Below, piece by piece: positions 31,289 through 40,900 of a stretch of 64,000 nt of DNA; the stretch's first letter is position 1, and each line of letters starts with the position of its first letter. Below the pieces are notes generated by a model. The model saw only the letters and a list, made by a program, of their open reading frames with translations. It was not told where the DNA came from and ran no database searches. This DNA comes from Acidihalobacter aeolianus (GTDB taxonomy: Bacteria; Pseudomonadota; Gammaproteobacteria; DSM-5130; Acidihalobacteraceae): contig NZ_CP017448.1 in the NCBI RefSeq assembly GCF_001753165.1, positions 2,669,183 to 2,733,182 of the forward strand. Direction: 5' to 3'. Both the position numbers and the translations under genes were made by a program.

Positions 31289-31924
31289 ATGAATGCCGAA
31301 CCTACCCAACAGCTCGACCTGATCGTCGTCCGCCACGGCGCCACGCCCTGGAGCGTCAGCGGACGGCATACCTCGCATACCGACCTCGGTCTGACCCCGG
31401 CCGGACGCAACGAAGCCGAGCGCCTGCGCCCCTGGCTCGCTGCCTGGTCGCCCGTCGCGGTGTGGACCAGCCCGCTGCGCCGCGCACGCGAAACCGCGGA
31501 GGCCTGCGGTTATGCGGGTGCCCAGGTCGTGCCGGAACTACGCGAATGGGATTACGGCGACTACGAAGGCCTGACCACGCCGGAGATCCAGCATGATTCT
31601 CCCGGATGGTCGGTGTTCGTGGGTGGCGGTGCAGGTTCTCAGGGAGAGAGTCCGGAGGAGGTGGCCGCACGGGTGGATGGCTTGATCGCACGCATTCGGG
31701 GGCTCGGAGGCCGACCGGTACTTGCCTTCGCGCACGGTCACGTACTGCGGGCGCTGGCGGCCCGCTGGCTGGGGCAAAATATCCGTCTCGGCGCCCGTCT
31801 GGGCCTGGATTCGGGTTCGCTCGGGCTGCTGGGACGCCTGCACGGAGAGCCGTCACTGCTGGCCTGGAATATCCACCCGCCGCAGGCAGACGGCCGGGCA
31901 GGCGACCTCGGGCGAGGAACCTGA
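31289..31924 (+). CDS. Histidine phosphatase family protein (phosphoglycerate mutase-like)
   Basis: A 211-aa cytosolic phosphatase of the PhoE/GpmB type. The catalytic motif IVVRHGATPW and the second conserved site TSPLRRARETAEACGY are present, along with AFAHGHVLRALAARWLG carrying the late His. Substrate is not predictable. ATG 31289 and ATG 31259 are both possible starts; I chose the one closest to the conserved core. It converges on the IMPase-family gene. Confidence 0.87.
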   Translation: MNAEPTQQLDLIVVRHGATPWSVSGRHTSHTDLGLTPAGRNEAERLRPWLAAWSPVAVWTSPLRRARETAEACGYAGAQVVPELREWDYGDYEGLTTPEIQHDSPGWSVFVGGGAGSQGESPEEVAARVDGLIARIRGLGGRPVLAFAHGHVLRALAARWLGQNIRLGARLGLDSGSLGLLGRLHGEPSLLAWNIHPPQADGRAGDLGRGT

Positions 31925-32080
31925 CCTTGCGACACCCCCTGGGAGGAGGACCAAGGCGCCGCGGGCCCTTCGTCCGAGTCCGCCTGCCCGGCCACCCGGC
32001 TGTCGCACCGGGTGAATCGACCGGACAGGGTCAGACTAGGCCCTCGGCGGCGGCGCGCCAAGTGACATATTGCCGCAGCG

Positions 32081-32851
32081 CTAGCCGCGCAGGGTCTCGA
32101 GCGCGCGGGTATGCAGTGCCGGCGTGCCGGCGGCAAGCACGCTGCCGATCTCGAGATCGATCGGGCTACCGTCGAGCGCGGTGAACACGCCGCCTGCCTC
32201 CTCCACGATCACCGACAGCGCAGCGACGTCGAGCACGTTCAGGTCGGATTCGACGACGAGGTCCAGTTGGCCGGCCGCGAGCATGTGGTAATGGCAGAAG
32301 TCGCCATAGCCGCGGGTGCGATTGACCTGCGCCACGATGCGTCCCAGGCCAGCCCAGCCGGCACCCTGCGCCAGGGTCTTGATGTTGCCCAGCGAGATGG
32401 CCGCGTCGGCAAGCTCGGTCACCTCGCCGCAGCGGATCTCGCGGCCGTTGAGCCAGGCGCCGCCGCCACGCTCGGCCCAGGCCATCTCCCCGTAGAGCGG
32501 CGCATTCGACACGCCGAGCAGCAGGCGCCCGGCCTGCATCAGCGCAATCTGGGTGGAGAAGAACGGCGTCCGCCGGATGAAGCTCTTGGTGCCGTCTATG
32601 GGGTCGATCAACCAGGTGAATTCGGCCTCCTCACGCGTCCGCCCGGTCTCCTCGCCGTAGAAGCCGTGTTCCGGGAAGGCGCTCAGGATCACTTCGCGAA
32701 TCGCCTGTTCGGCCGCCACATCGGCCTCGGTGACCGGGCTCGCGTCGGCCTTGAGGCGGACCTCCACACCTTCCTCCCAGTAGCGGCGAATCACGTCCTC
32801 GGCGGCGCGTGCCGCAGTCAGCGCGGTCTGCAGATATGGACTCTGTTTCAT
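32081..32851 (-). CDS. Inositol monophosphatase family phosphatase (HisN-like)
   Basis: Mg-dependent, Li-sensitive type phosphatase of 256 aa. Metal-site motifs are visible: FYGEETGR, WLIDPIDGTKSFIRRTPFF and VLDVAALSVIVEEAGG. The IDGTKSF block and the GYGDFCHYHMLAAGQLDLV segment resemble histidinol-phosphatases of the HisN group, but related families act on inositol phosphates or PAP. I use ATG 32851; an alternative TTG lies 15 bases upstream. The 156-base gap to the preceding convergent gene holds a CTGACC / GGTCAG inverted pair and no gene. Confidence 0.87.
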   Translation of the reverse strand: MKQSPYLQTALTAARAAEDVIRRYWEEGVEVRLKADASPVTEADVAAEQAIREVILSAFPEHGFYGEETGRTREEAEFTWLIDPIDGTKSFIRRTPFFSTQIALMQAGRLLLGVSNAPLYGEMAWAERGGGAWLNGREIRCGEVTELADAAISLGNIKTLAQGAGWAGLGRIVAQVNRTRGYGDFCHYHMLAAGQLDLVVESDLNVLDVAALSVIVEEAGGVFTALDGSPIDLEIGSVLAAGTPALHTRALETLRG

Positions 32852-32959
32852 GGGTGGTCCCGACAAAAATGAGCGCGTATTGTAGCAGCGCCGCGGGCTT
32901 GAGCCCCCGCGCCTGCGTGTCTAAACTGCGCGTCCACTTCCCGCAAGCGGTATGCCTGC

Positions 32960-33289
32960 ATGTCAAGCTTCGAAGACAACCTCAAATCGCTGAAACAGCC
33001 GTACGAACACATCGCCGTGCTGGAAGGCTACGCCGACGGCTACGAACCCGCCTTCGCGATCGAGAACCGGCCTGGCAGCCAGGGCGCGCTGGCCGTGTAT
33101 TACGAAGTCGCGGTCAAACACGGTGGGCTGACGCCCAAGGCGGCGGAGGAAGCGCTTGCGCTGTTCGCGGAGCATACCGATGACGCGCGCAAACATCCCG
33201 GCGCGCATCCCAACATCGACCGCCTGTTCGCGATCATCGAACAGGAGCTGTACTACTCGGTGAAGGCCGTCCCCAAGCCTGATGCATAA
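32960..33289 (+). CDS. Conserved-looking hypothetical protein, 109 aa
   Basis: I do not recognise the family. The protein is soluble and acidic, with no signal or membrane segment. It begins MSSFEDNLKSLKQPYEHIAV and has a Gly/Tyr-rich strand (LEGYADGYEPAF), then helical segments (TPKAAEEALALFAEHTDDAR, NIDRLFAIIEQELYYSVKAV). Coding potential is good: sensible composition, typical codon use and an ATG shortly downstream of a divergent promoter region with the IMPase gene. Confidence 0.7.
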   Translation: MSSFEDNLKSLKQPYEHIAVLEGYADGYEPAFAIENRPGSQGALAVYYEVAVKHGGLTPKAAEEALALFAEHTDDARKHPGAHPNIDRLFAIIEQELYYSVKAVPKPDA

Positions 33290-33366
33290 GCATTACTGAT
33301 CCGCATCATGGCGCGCGCCGCCGCCCGCGGCTAGGCTAGAACGGTCAGCCGCCGCAGGGAGACGCC

Positions 33367-34524
33367 ATGCGCCTGTTCCGCCCCCGTTACCTAGTCCCGT
33401 TACTGCTCGTGGCGGCCGCCGTCGCCGCCTTCATCTGGCTGTCGCGCCCGCATCCGGTGCTGGTGACAGTCAAGGCGCTGGGAAAGGGCACCGTCGAGGC
33501 CACCGTCAGCAACACGCGCGCTGGCACCGTGAAGGCCTGCCGCCGCGCCGAGCTTTCCCCGGGCATCGGCGGCCAGATCGCCACCCTGGACGTACACGAA
33601 GGCGAGACGGTAGCCAAGGGCCAACTCCTGCTCAACCTGTGGAACGCGGACTTAAAGGCGCAGTTGGCGCTGGCCCGCGACGATGCGCGCGTCGCCGCGG
33701 CCCAGGCACGCTCGGCCTGTCTGCAGGCGGCCGCGGCGCAACGCGAGGCAGACCGCCAGACGGCTCTGCGACGGCGCGGCATGACCTCGGCCGAGCAGGC
33801 GGACAAGGCGCAAAGCGCGGCCAGCGCGCGCGCCGCCGACTGCACCGCCGCCCGCGCCGCCAGCGATGCTGCCGGCGCACGCATCGATCTCGCGCAGGCG
33901 AACCTGGAACGCACCGAACTGACCGCGCCCTTCGCCGGCGTGGTCGCGCAGATCAACGGCGAGGTCAACGAATACGTCACGCCCTCGCCGCCCGGGATTG
34001 CCACGCCGCCGGTGATCGACCTGATCGACAACGCCTGCTTCTACGTGCAGGCGCCGATCGACGAAGTGGACGCCTCGCGCCTCGCCGTCGGGCTGCCGGT
34101 ACGCATTTCGCTCGACGCCTTCGGCAAGCAGCAGTTCCCCGGCCGGGTAACGCGCATCGGCGCCTACGTGGTCGACCTCGAAAAGCAGGCGCGTACGGTG
34201 AACGTGGACGTGCGCTTCGACCGCGCCGACGACATCAAGCGCCTGCTCGCCGGCTACAGCGCGGACGTCGAGATCATCACCCAGTCGCGCAAGGACGTGC
34301 TGCGCGTGCCCACCGAGGCGGTGGTGAACAACGACCAGGTCTACGTCTACCAGCCCGAGTCCGGCACGCTGCGGCTCACCACCTTCAAGTCGGGCATTTC
34401 CAACTGGGCCTGGACCCAGGTCGAGTCGGGGCTCAAGGCGGGCGAGCAGGTCGTCACCAGCGTCGACCGCAAGGGCGTGGCCGACGGCGCGCAGGCGGAG
34501 GTCGAGCATGCCGGAGGCGGATAA
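33367..34524 (+). CDS. MacA-like periplasmic adaptor (HlyD family)
   Basis: Membrane-fusion subunit of a tripartite ABC exporter. The 385-aa protein has an N-terminal anchor (residues about 8-26, YLVPLLLVAAAVAAFIWLSR), a lipoyl half-motif (AELSPGIGGQIATLDVHEGE), a long Ala-rich alpha-hairpin (residues about 95-180), the second lipoyl half (TELTAPFAGVVAQINGEVNE) and a beta-barrel/membrane-proximal C-terminus. It has GGGAG ahead of its ATG and overlaps the ATPase gene by 17 bases. Confidence 0.9.
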   Translation: MRLFRPRYLVPLLLVAAAVAAFIWLSRPHPVLVTVKALGKGTVEATVSNTRAGTVKACRRAELSPGIGGQIATLDVHEGETVAKGQLLLNLWNADLKAQLALARDDARVAAAQARSACLQAAAAQREADRQTALRRRGMTSAEQADKAQSAASARAADCTAARAASDAAGARIDLAQANLERTELTAPFAGVVAQINGEVNEYVTPSPPGIATPPVIDLIDNACFYVQAPIDEVDASRLAVGLPVRISLDAFGKQQFPGRVTRIGAYVVDLEKQARTVNVDVRFDRADDIKRLLAGYSADVEIITQSRKDVLRVPTEAVVNNDQVYVYQPESGTLRLTTFKSGISNWAWTQVESGLKAGEQVVTSVDRKGVADGAQAEVEHAGGG

Positions 34525-35230
34525 GCCCGGCGCGCACGGCGACACGCCCCTGATCGCGCTGCAACGCATCAGCCGCAGTTTCCAGGTGGGCGACGAGACG
34601 GTCTACGCGCTGCGCGACGTCGACCTCAAAATCGCACGCGGCGAATACATCGCCGTCATGGGCCCCTCGGGCTCGGGCAAGTCCACCCTGCTCAACATCC
34701 TCGGCCTGCTCGATCGCCCCACCGCCGGGCACTACCTGCTCGACGGCACCGAGACCACGGCGCTGTCCGACGCGCGCCAGGCGCAGGTGCGCCACCGCAA
34801 GATCGGCTTCGTGTTCCAGTTCTTCCATCTCATCCCGCGCCTGACCGCGTTCGAGAACGTCGAGCTGCCGCTGACCCTCGCCGGCGTCGAGGCGGGCGAG
34901 CGCCGCCCGCAGGTGGAGCGCGTGCTGGAGGAACTCGGTCTCGCCGACCGCGCCCACCACCGCCCCGATCAGCTCTCCGGCGGCCAGCGCCAGCGCGTGG
35001 CCATCGCCCGCGCGACCATCATGCAACCCGAGGTGCTGCTGGCAGACGAACCCACCGGCAATCTCGACAGCGCATCCGGGATGGACGTGGTCGGCATCCT
35101 CGAGGCCCTCAACAGGCGCGGCATCACCCTGATCGTGGTCACCCACGACGCCGACCTCGGCGCGCGCGCCAGGCGCATGGTGCGCTTCGTGGACGGGCGT
35201 ATCGTCAGCGACGAGACGCAGCCCGGATGA
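34508..35230 (+). CDS. ABC transporter ATP-binding protein (MacB/LolD type)
   Basis: A 240-aa cytosolic ATPase that drives the exporter. It has Walker A GPSGSGKSTLLN, signature LSGGQRQRVAIARATIM, Walker B VLLADEPTGNLDSASG and the switch His in VVTHDADL. It overlaps the adaptor gene upstream and shares ATGA with the first permease (35227-35230), so the four genes form one tightly packed operon. Confidence 0.95.
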   Translation: MPEADKPGAHGDTPLIALQRISRSFQVGDETVYALRDVDLKIARGEYIAVMGPSGSGKSTLLNILGLLDRPTAGHYLLDGTETTALSDARQAQVRHRKIGFVFQFFHLIPRLTAFENVELPLTLAGVEAGERRPQVERVLEELGLADRAHHRPDQLSGGQRQRVAIARATIMQPEVLLADEPTGNLDSASGMDVVGILEALNRRGITLIVVTHDADLGARARRMVRFVDGRIVSDETQPG

Positions 35231-36455
35231 GCGTCGTCGCGCGCGGCGGGATGGTTTTCGAGGACGCCGTGCGTTTCGCGGTGCGCGCCGTCGGCGCGGC
35301 GCGCGGGCGCACCGGCCTGATGACCCTGGCGATGGCCATCGGCGTGGCCGCGGTGGTCGTGCTGACCGCGCTCGGCGAGGGTGCGCGCAACTACGTGCTG
35401 GGCGAATTCGCCAGTCTGGGCAGCAACATCGTGACCGTCGTCCCCGGACGTTCGGAAACCACCGGCGGCCTGCCGCCGCTGCTCGGCATCACCCCGCGCG
35501 ACCTCACCCTGAGCGACGCCCTCGCGTTGCGCCGCAGCAGCCTGGTGCAGGGCGTGGCCCCCATCGTTGTCGGCGCCGCACCGGTTTCCCGCGGCGCCCG
35601 TTCGCGCGAGATCAACATCATCGGCTCGACCGCCGAGATCAAGCCGATCCGCCACCTGGAAATGCAGCAAGGGCAGTTCCTGCCGGCGGGCGACCCCTCG
35701 CCGCGAGCGCCGTGTGCGTGCTCGGCGAGAGCCTGCGCGCCGAACTCTTCGGCAACGCACCCGCCATCGGCGAAACCGTGCGCATTGGCGACCGACGTTT
35801 CCGTGTCATCGGCATCCTCGCCCCCAAGGGGCAGTCGCTGGGCATGGACATGGGCGACGTCGCGATCATCCCGGTCGCCGCCGCCCAAGCCCTGTTCGAC
35901 ACCCACACGATGTTCCGCGTCCTGGTCGAGGTGCGCGGGCGCGAATCCATCCCCGCGGCCAAGCGCTTCATCGATGCCACCATCAGCGCGCGTCACGAAG
36001 GCGAAAACGACGTCACCGTGATCAGCATGGACGCGATCCTCTCGACCTTCGACCGCATCTTCGCCGCCCTGACCCTGACCGTCGCCGGCATCGCGGCCAT
36101 CAGCCTCGCGGTGGCCGGTATCCTGATCATGAACGTGATGCTGGTGGCCGTCTCCCAGCGCACCACCGAGATCGGCCTGCTCAAGGCGCTGGGCGCTCCG
36201 CCGCGCCAGATCGCCCGCCTGTTCCTGGTCGAATCGGCGGTGCTTTCCCTGCTCGGCGCGGCGGCCGGCGTGGCGGTCGGCTATCTCGGGGTGTTCGCCC
36301 TGGGCCGTCTGTTCCCGAGCTTCCCGCTTGCGGCGCCCCCCTGGGCTGTGCTCGCCGGAGTCGGTGTGGCCCTGTTCAGCGGGCTGGTGTTCGGCGTGCT
36401 GCCGGCGCGGCGCGCCGCGCGTCTGGACCCGGTCCAGGCCCTGACCCGGCACTGA
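35227..36455 (+). pseudogene. MacB-like permease 1, interrupted by a single-base frameshift
   Basis: FtsX/MacB-type permease whose reading frame is broken. The first frame runs from the ATG at 35227 through the first membrane helix and the MacB periplasmic core to about GQFLPAGD (near 35690). The rest (AVCVLGESLRAELFG..., three membrane helices, final RRAARLDPVQALTRH) is in the -1 frame from about 35700 to 36455. Adding one C to the CCCC run near 35692 restores a continuous 409-aa protein of normal length. This is either a real recent mutation or a sequencing error; codon use on both sides looks normal. Confidence 0.85.
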
Positions 36456-36462
36456 GTGCGGC

Positions 36463-37662
36463 ATGCTGAGCGCCGACTTCGTCCGCCTCACCCTGGGGGC
36501 CGTGATCGGCCAGCGCATGCGCAGCTTCCTCACCGCGCTGGGCATCGCGGTCGGCATCGCCGCCGTGGTGCTGCTCACCTCCATCGGCGAGGGCGTGCAT
36601 CGGTTCATGCTGCACGAATTCACCCAGTTCGGCACCAACCTGATCGCGATCAATCCCGGGCGCACCACCACGCTCGGCATGCCCGGCGGAGTGATCGCCA
36701 ACGTGCGACCGCTCACCCTCGCCGACGCCGACGCCATCGCGCGCCTGCCGATGATCGACGCCATGGTGCCGGTGGTGCAGGGCAACGCGCTCGCTGCGGC
36801 AAACGGCCGGACGCGACGCACCACCGTGTTCGGCACCGGTCCCGATCAGCCAGAGGTCTGGCAGGTACCGCTGGCCATCGGCCGCTTTCTGCCGCGCGAC
36901 GACGCGCGTACCGCGCGAGCCTTCGCCGTGCTCGGCGCCAAGCTGCGCGAGGAACTGTTCGGGGAAAGCAATCCGCTGGGCCAGCGCATCCGCATCGGCG
37001 GCGAAACCTTCCGCGTGATCGGCGTGCTGGCGCCGAAGGGACAGATCCTCGGCATCGACCTGGACGACGCCGTCTACATCCCCGCGGGCCGCGCGCTGGC
37101 GATGTTCAATCGCGACAGCCTGATGGAAATCGACGTGACCTACCCCCCCGACCTGCCGGCCAAGGTCGTGGCCGGACGGATCCGGGCCCTGCTGAAACAG
37201 CGCCACGGCAGCGAGGACTTCACCATCACCACCCAGGAAGACATGCTCGCCACGCTGAACGACATCCTCGGCGTACTCACCCTCGCGGTAGGCGCGCTGG
37301 GCGGCATTTCCCTGCTGGTAGGCGCGGTCGGCATCTTCACCATCATGACCATCGCGGTGAACGAGCGTACCGGAGAGATTGGGTTGCTGCGCGCACTGGG
37401 TGCGCGTCGCGCCCAGGTGCTGGGCCTGTTTCTCGGCGAGGCGGTGCTGCTCGCCAGTCTCGGCGGGTTTGCCGGTCTCGTGGTCGGCATCGGCGGCGCC
37501 CATCTCCTGCACCTGGCCGTGCCGGCACTGCCCACCCACACCGCCTGGGGCTACGTCGTCCTCGCCGAACTCACCGCCGCACTCATCGGTCTCGTCGCCG
37601 GCGTGCTCCCGGCCCGCAGGGCCGCGCATCTGGACCCGGTGGAGGCGCTACGCACCGAGTAG
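36463..37662 (+). CDS. MacB-like permease 2
   Basis: Intact 399-aa FtsX/MacB-type permease: first helix LTALGIAVGIAAVVLLTSIG, a periplasmic core with the shared motif FRVIGVLAPKGQILGIDL, three C-terminal helices (ISLLVGAVGIFTIMTIAVNE...) and the terminal ARRAAHLDPVEALRTE. It begins 7 bases after permease 1 and is clearly a paralogue of it. The exporter therefore probably uses two different permease subunits rather than a MacB homodimer. Substrate unknown. Confidence 0.92.
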   Translation: MLSADFVRLTLGAVIGQRMRSFLTALGIAVGIAAVVLLTSIGEGVHRFMLHEFTQFGTNLIAINPGRTTTLGMPGGVIANVRPLTLADADAIARLPMIDAMVPVVQGNALAAANGRTRRTTVFGTGPDQPEVWQVPLAIGRFLPRDDARTARAFAVLGAKLREELFGESNPLGQRIRIGGETFRVIGVLAPKGQILGIDLDDAVYIPAGRALAMFNRDSLMEIDVTYPPDLPAKVVAGRIRALLKQRHGSEDFTITTQEDMLATLNDILGVLTLAVGALGGISLLVGAVGIFTIMTIAVNERTGEIGLLRALGARRAQVLGLFLGEAVLLASLGGFAGLVVGIGGAHLLHLAVPALPTHTAWGYVVLAELTAALIGLVAGVLPARRAAHLDPVEALRTE

Positions 37663-37667
37663 ACGCC

Positions 37668-39941
37668 TCAGGCGGACCGCCACGTCTCCGGCAACTGCCA
37701 TTCGGCTGACCAAGCCGACAAGCTTGCCAACGGCAGCGGCGGTGCAATGGCGTAGCCCTGTAGTGAGTGCACCCCCAATTCACGCAACAGCTCGCCCAAA
37801 GCGACGTTCGCAACCCCCTCGGCGACAAGCCCGATCTCCAGACCCTCGGCCAGATGCACCACCGCGCGCACGATGGCCTGGTCGCGAGGGCTGTCGATGA
37901 GGTCGTAGACGAAGGACTGGTCGAGCTTGATCTTGCGGATGGCAAGATGCTGCAGGTAGTCCATCGAGGTGAAGCCGCTGCCGAAATCGTCCAGCGCCAC
38001 CGACAATCCCTGTTCGCGCAGCCAGGAAACCGTTTCCGTGGCCCGGCTCAGGTCGCCCAGATGCGCGGTCTCGGTGATCTCGCACTCGAGCACGCTGCGC
38101 AGGCCGGGGTAGCGCCCGAGCAGGTCGATGACGTCGCGTTTGAAACCCGGCGCCAGCAGGTGGCGCGCGCCGATATTGACCGCCACCGGCACACCCAGGC
38201 CTGCCTCGGCGAGACCTGGCAGGTCGGCCGCCACCGCCTCGATCATGGTCAACCCGAGCCGACGCACCAGACCGCGGTCGCCCTCCACCTCCTCGATGAA
38301 GTCACCGGGTTCGAGCAGCTTGCCGTCACGCCCACCCAGGCGTGCCAAGGCTTCCAGGCCGCTCACGCGGCCACTGCACAGATCGATCTGCGGCTGGTAG
38401 TGCGGGATCACCTCGCCGCTGTCCAGGGCGTAATCGATCTGCTGACGTATCTGATGCCGATATTCGAGCCGACGCTCCAACGCTGGCGAGTAAGCCACCC
38501 GCGACCCCGGCCCGGCACGCTTGGCGAGCTGCAGAGCCATGCTCGCGCGGCGCATCAGCGCCTCCGGGTGCGTGCCGTCCTCCGGGAAGCGCGCCGTGCC
38601 CTGTTCCGTCTTGAGCATCAAGGGTTCGCTGAGTCCCACGTCGAAGGGATGTTCAAGCTCGACATCGATGGCACGCAGCGCCCGCGCGAGACTTGTTTCG
38701 CTGCCGTCACCGGACTCCGTCAGCAGCACAGCGAACTCATCCGAGCCGAGACGCCCCACGAGCGGGCTGTCACCCGCTGCGGCAAGCAGACGTCGGCCAA
38801 GGGCGCGTAACAAGGTGTCTCCGACCTCATGGCCGAGTAGATCGTTGTGAAACTTGAAATCGGCGATGTCGATCAGGAGCAGCTGTGCGCGACGCACAGA
38901 ATCCATGCCAGTAAGCCACCGCGCCGCCATATCCATGAAATTCACCCGGTTGGGCAGGTCGGTCAACGGGTCGATCAGGGCAAGGTAACGAATGCGGTCG
39001 CGCTGCTCATAGGTGCGGATGGCGAAGCCCACATCGCTAGCCAATTCCTGCAGCAGCCGTACGAGTTCCGGGGTAAAGAAGTTGACTTCTGTCGAATACA
39101 CCGAGAGTACGGCCTCCACGCGATCACCTACCATGACCGGGATCGCGGCAGTCGAACGCCCGTTGTAACGCTTGAACAACGTGTGCCACGGGGCCATCTC
39201 GGGAGTGGCCAACACGTCATTGACCACCACGGTTTCATGGCTGCGCACCGCTCGCCCCACTGTGCCGCGGCCATAGGGGCTGGATTCATCCAGCTCCAAC
39301 CTTACGCGGGCAAGATCGGGGAAATCGGCGATCCGACACGCCTGCTGGGTGTAATTCAGCAAACGGGCTTCATGGTCGATGGTCGCGATCGCGGCAATCA
39401 GTACCGGCGTGTGGCTGACCACAATGCGACAGATGTTGCGGAACAGATCCTCGCGATCACTGTAGAGTTCACGCACGATGCCCTGATTGATCTCTGAAAG
39501 CGCATCGTAAAAGTCGCGCAGACGCTCGCCCTCGCTGCGCGCCGCTTCGAGTTCGGTTGTCTCGATCGCCATTGAGACAATGCCAAGCGCTGTGCCGCCA
39601 TCCACGCGCAATGCATATTTATAGACTCGGAAACTGCGCCCGAAGTAGGTTTCCTTGCGCTGAATCAAGCCCCGTGATTCAAGGGCCGCCAGATCGCTCT
39701 GCTGGCCGCTGGCAGCGTCAAGGGGGGGCATCAGACTGGCGTGAGTTCTGCCCCGATAGTGATATCTGTGCAGACCAAAGAGCCTCCGCGCGGCTGGATT
39801 GGCGTAGCGCCAACGCAAGGAAGCGTCTTTGACGAAAACGGGCATGGGCAATACCTGCGCCACGCGCAGCATGCCCCTCAACAGACCGAATGCACTGGCG
39901 CCCGACTCAGCCGGCGCGGTGACCGGCCTGCGTTCGTTCAC
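37668..39941 (-). CDS. PAS-GAF-GGDEF-EAL protein with degenerate GGDEF site
   Basis: A 757-aa c-di-GMP signalling protein. It contains a PAS domain (residues about 25-140, MPVFVKDASLRWRYANPAAR), a GAF domain (residues about 160-310), GGDEF (residues about 325-480) and EAL (about 490-745). The cyclase site reads GRLGSDEF instead of GGDEF, so synthesis is doubtful. The phosphodiesterase motifs are intact (GLEALARL, VNIGARHLL, ALDDFGSGFTSMDYL), pointing to c-di-GMP breakdown. GTG 39941 is preferred because GAGG lies nine bases upstream. It converges on the MacAB-like operon. Confidence 0.9.
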   Translation of the reverse strand: MNERRPVTAPAESGASAFGLLRGMLRVAQVLPMPVFVKDASLRWRYANPAARRLFGLHRYHYRGRTHASLMPPLDAASGQQSDLAALESRGLIQRKETYFGRSFRVYKYALRVDGGTALGIVSMAIETTELEAARSEGERLRDFYDALSEINQGIVRELYSDREDLFRNICRIVVSHTPVLIAAIATIDHEARLLNYTQQACRIADFPDLARVRLELDESSPYGRGTVGRAVRSHETVVVNDVLATPEMAPWHTLFKRYNGRSTAAIPVMVGDRVEAVLSVYSTEVNFFTPELVRLLQELASDVGFAIRTYEQRDRIRYLALIDPLTDLPNRVNFMDMAARWLTGMDSVRRAQLLLIDIADFKFHNDLLGHEVGDTLLRALGRRLLAAAGDSPLVGRLGSDEFAVLLTESGDGSETSLARALRAIDVELEHPFDVGLSEPLMLKTEQGTARFPEDGTHPEALMRRASMALQLAKRAGPGSRVAYSPALERRLEYRHQIRQQIDYALDSGEVIPHYQPQIDLCSGRVSGLEALARLGGRDGKLLEPGDFIEEVEGDRGLVRRLGLTMIEAVAADLPGLAEAGLGVPVAVNIGARHLLAPGFKRDVIDLLGRYPGLRSVLECEITETAHLGDLSRATETVSWLREQGLSVALDDFGSGFTSMDYLQHLAIRKIKLDQSFVYDLIDSPRDQAIVRAVVHLAEGLEIGLVAEGVANVALGELLRELGVHSLQGYAIAPPLPLASLSAWSAEWQLPETWRSA

Positions 39942-40122
39942 TCCGGTGGTCCTCCCCAGCAATCACGCCAATCCTGCGTCTCACACAAATTTCGCATGGC
40001 CGATCGCGTGCTCCTGAGTTTCTTTAGTCATGGCATCACCGGTAACAATGGCACAGGTCCCGGCGGCTTGCCCGGTGCAAGTCCGGGCCCCTAAGATACC
40101 CGCTTGCCACGGGAAAAACGAC

Positions 40123-40893
40123 ATGAACGACCCCATCGTGATCATCGGTATCGGCGAAATCGGCGGCGTGCTGGCGCGCGGATTCCTGCGTACCGGCCAC
40201 CCGGTCTACCCGGTCACCCGGGACATGGATCTCGCCCTGCAGGCGCAGCAGACCCCCGAACCCGCAATGGTGGTGGTCGCCGTCGGCGAACAGGCGCTGT
40301 CCCCACTCCTAGAGGTACTGCCGCCACCCTGGCGCGAGCGCTGTGTGCTGCTGCAGAACGAACTGCTGCCTGCTGACTGGACACGCCATCACCTGCCGTC
40401 GCCGACGGTCATGTCGGTCTGGTTCGAGAAGAAACCCGGGCAGGACGTCAAACAGGTGGTACCTACGCCCGTTTATGGCCCACATGCTGCGGCTGTGCTC
40501 AAAGCGCTGGGCGCGGTCGGCATCGACGGCGTGCAACTCGACGACCCCGACGCACTGCTGTTCGAACTGGTGCGCAAGAACCTCTACATCCTGACCACCA
40601 ATCTGTGCGGACTCGAGGTAGGCGGCGACGTAGCGGCGCTCGCCAACGAGCATGCTGACCTGCTCGTCACGATTTCCGGCGAGGTGCTCGACCTTCAGGA
40701 GGCCCTGACCGGGCAGAAGCTGGACCGCGGCGCCCTGGTCGAAGCCATGCACGTCGCCTTCGCCGGCGACCCGGCGCACCGATGCCAGGGACGTAGCGCC
40801 CCAGCCCGGCTGCAGCGGGCCGTGGCGCAGGGTGAGCGATTGGGCCTGAAGCTGCCAGCCCTGCACGAACTCGGCGCACGCCACCTGGGTTGA
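40123..40893 (+). CDS. NAD(P)-binding Rossmann-fold protein
   Basis: A 256-aa soluble protein with a clear dinucleotide site at the N-terminus (IVIIGIGEIGGVLARGFLRT) and a helical C-terminal half containing DPAHRCQGRSAPARLQRAV. The architecture is like 6-phosphogluconate-dehydrogenase or ketopantoate-reductase relatives, but catalytic residues of a specific enzyme are not recognised. ATG 40123 is chosen from the start of the fold. It is divergent from the PAS-GGDEF-EAL gene across a 181-base spacer with no feature I can assign. Confidence 0.75.
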   Translation: MNDPIVIIGIGEIGGVLARGFLRTGHPVYPVTRDMDLALQAQQTPEPAMVVVAVGEQALSPLLEVLPPPWRERCVLLQNELLPADWTRHHLPSPTVMSVWFEKKPGQDVKQVVPTPVYGPHAAAVLKALGAVGIDGVQLDDPDALLFELVRKNLYILTTNLCGLEVGGDVAALANEHADLLVTISGEVLDLQEALTGQKLDRGALVEAMHVAFAGDPAHRCQGRSAPARLQRAVAQGERLGLKLPALHELGARHLG

Positions 40894-40900
40894 CGAGGTT

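Noticed and set aside
35690-35714. Programmed frameshift in the MacB-like permease gene.
   Set aside because: No X-XXY-YYZ slippery heptamer or stimulatory pseudoknot was found. A one-base indel in a C-run is simpler.
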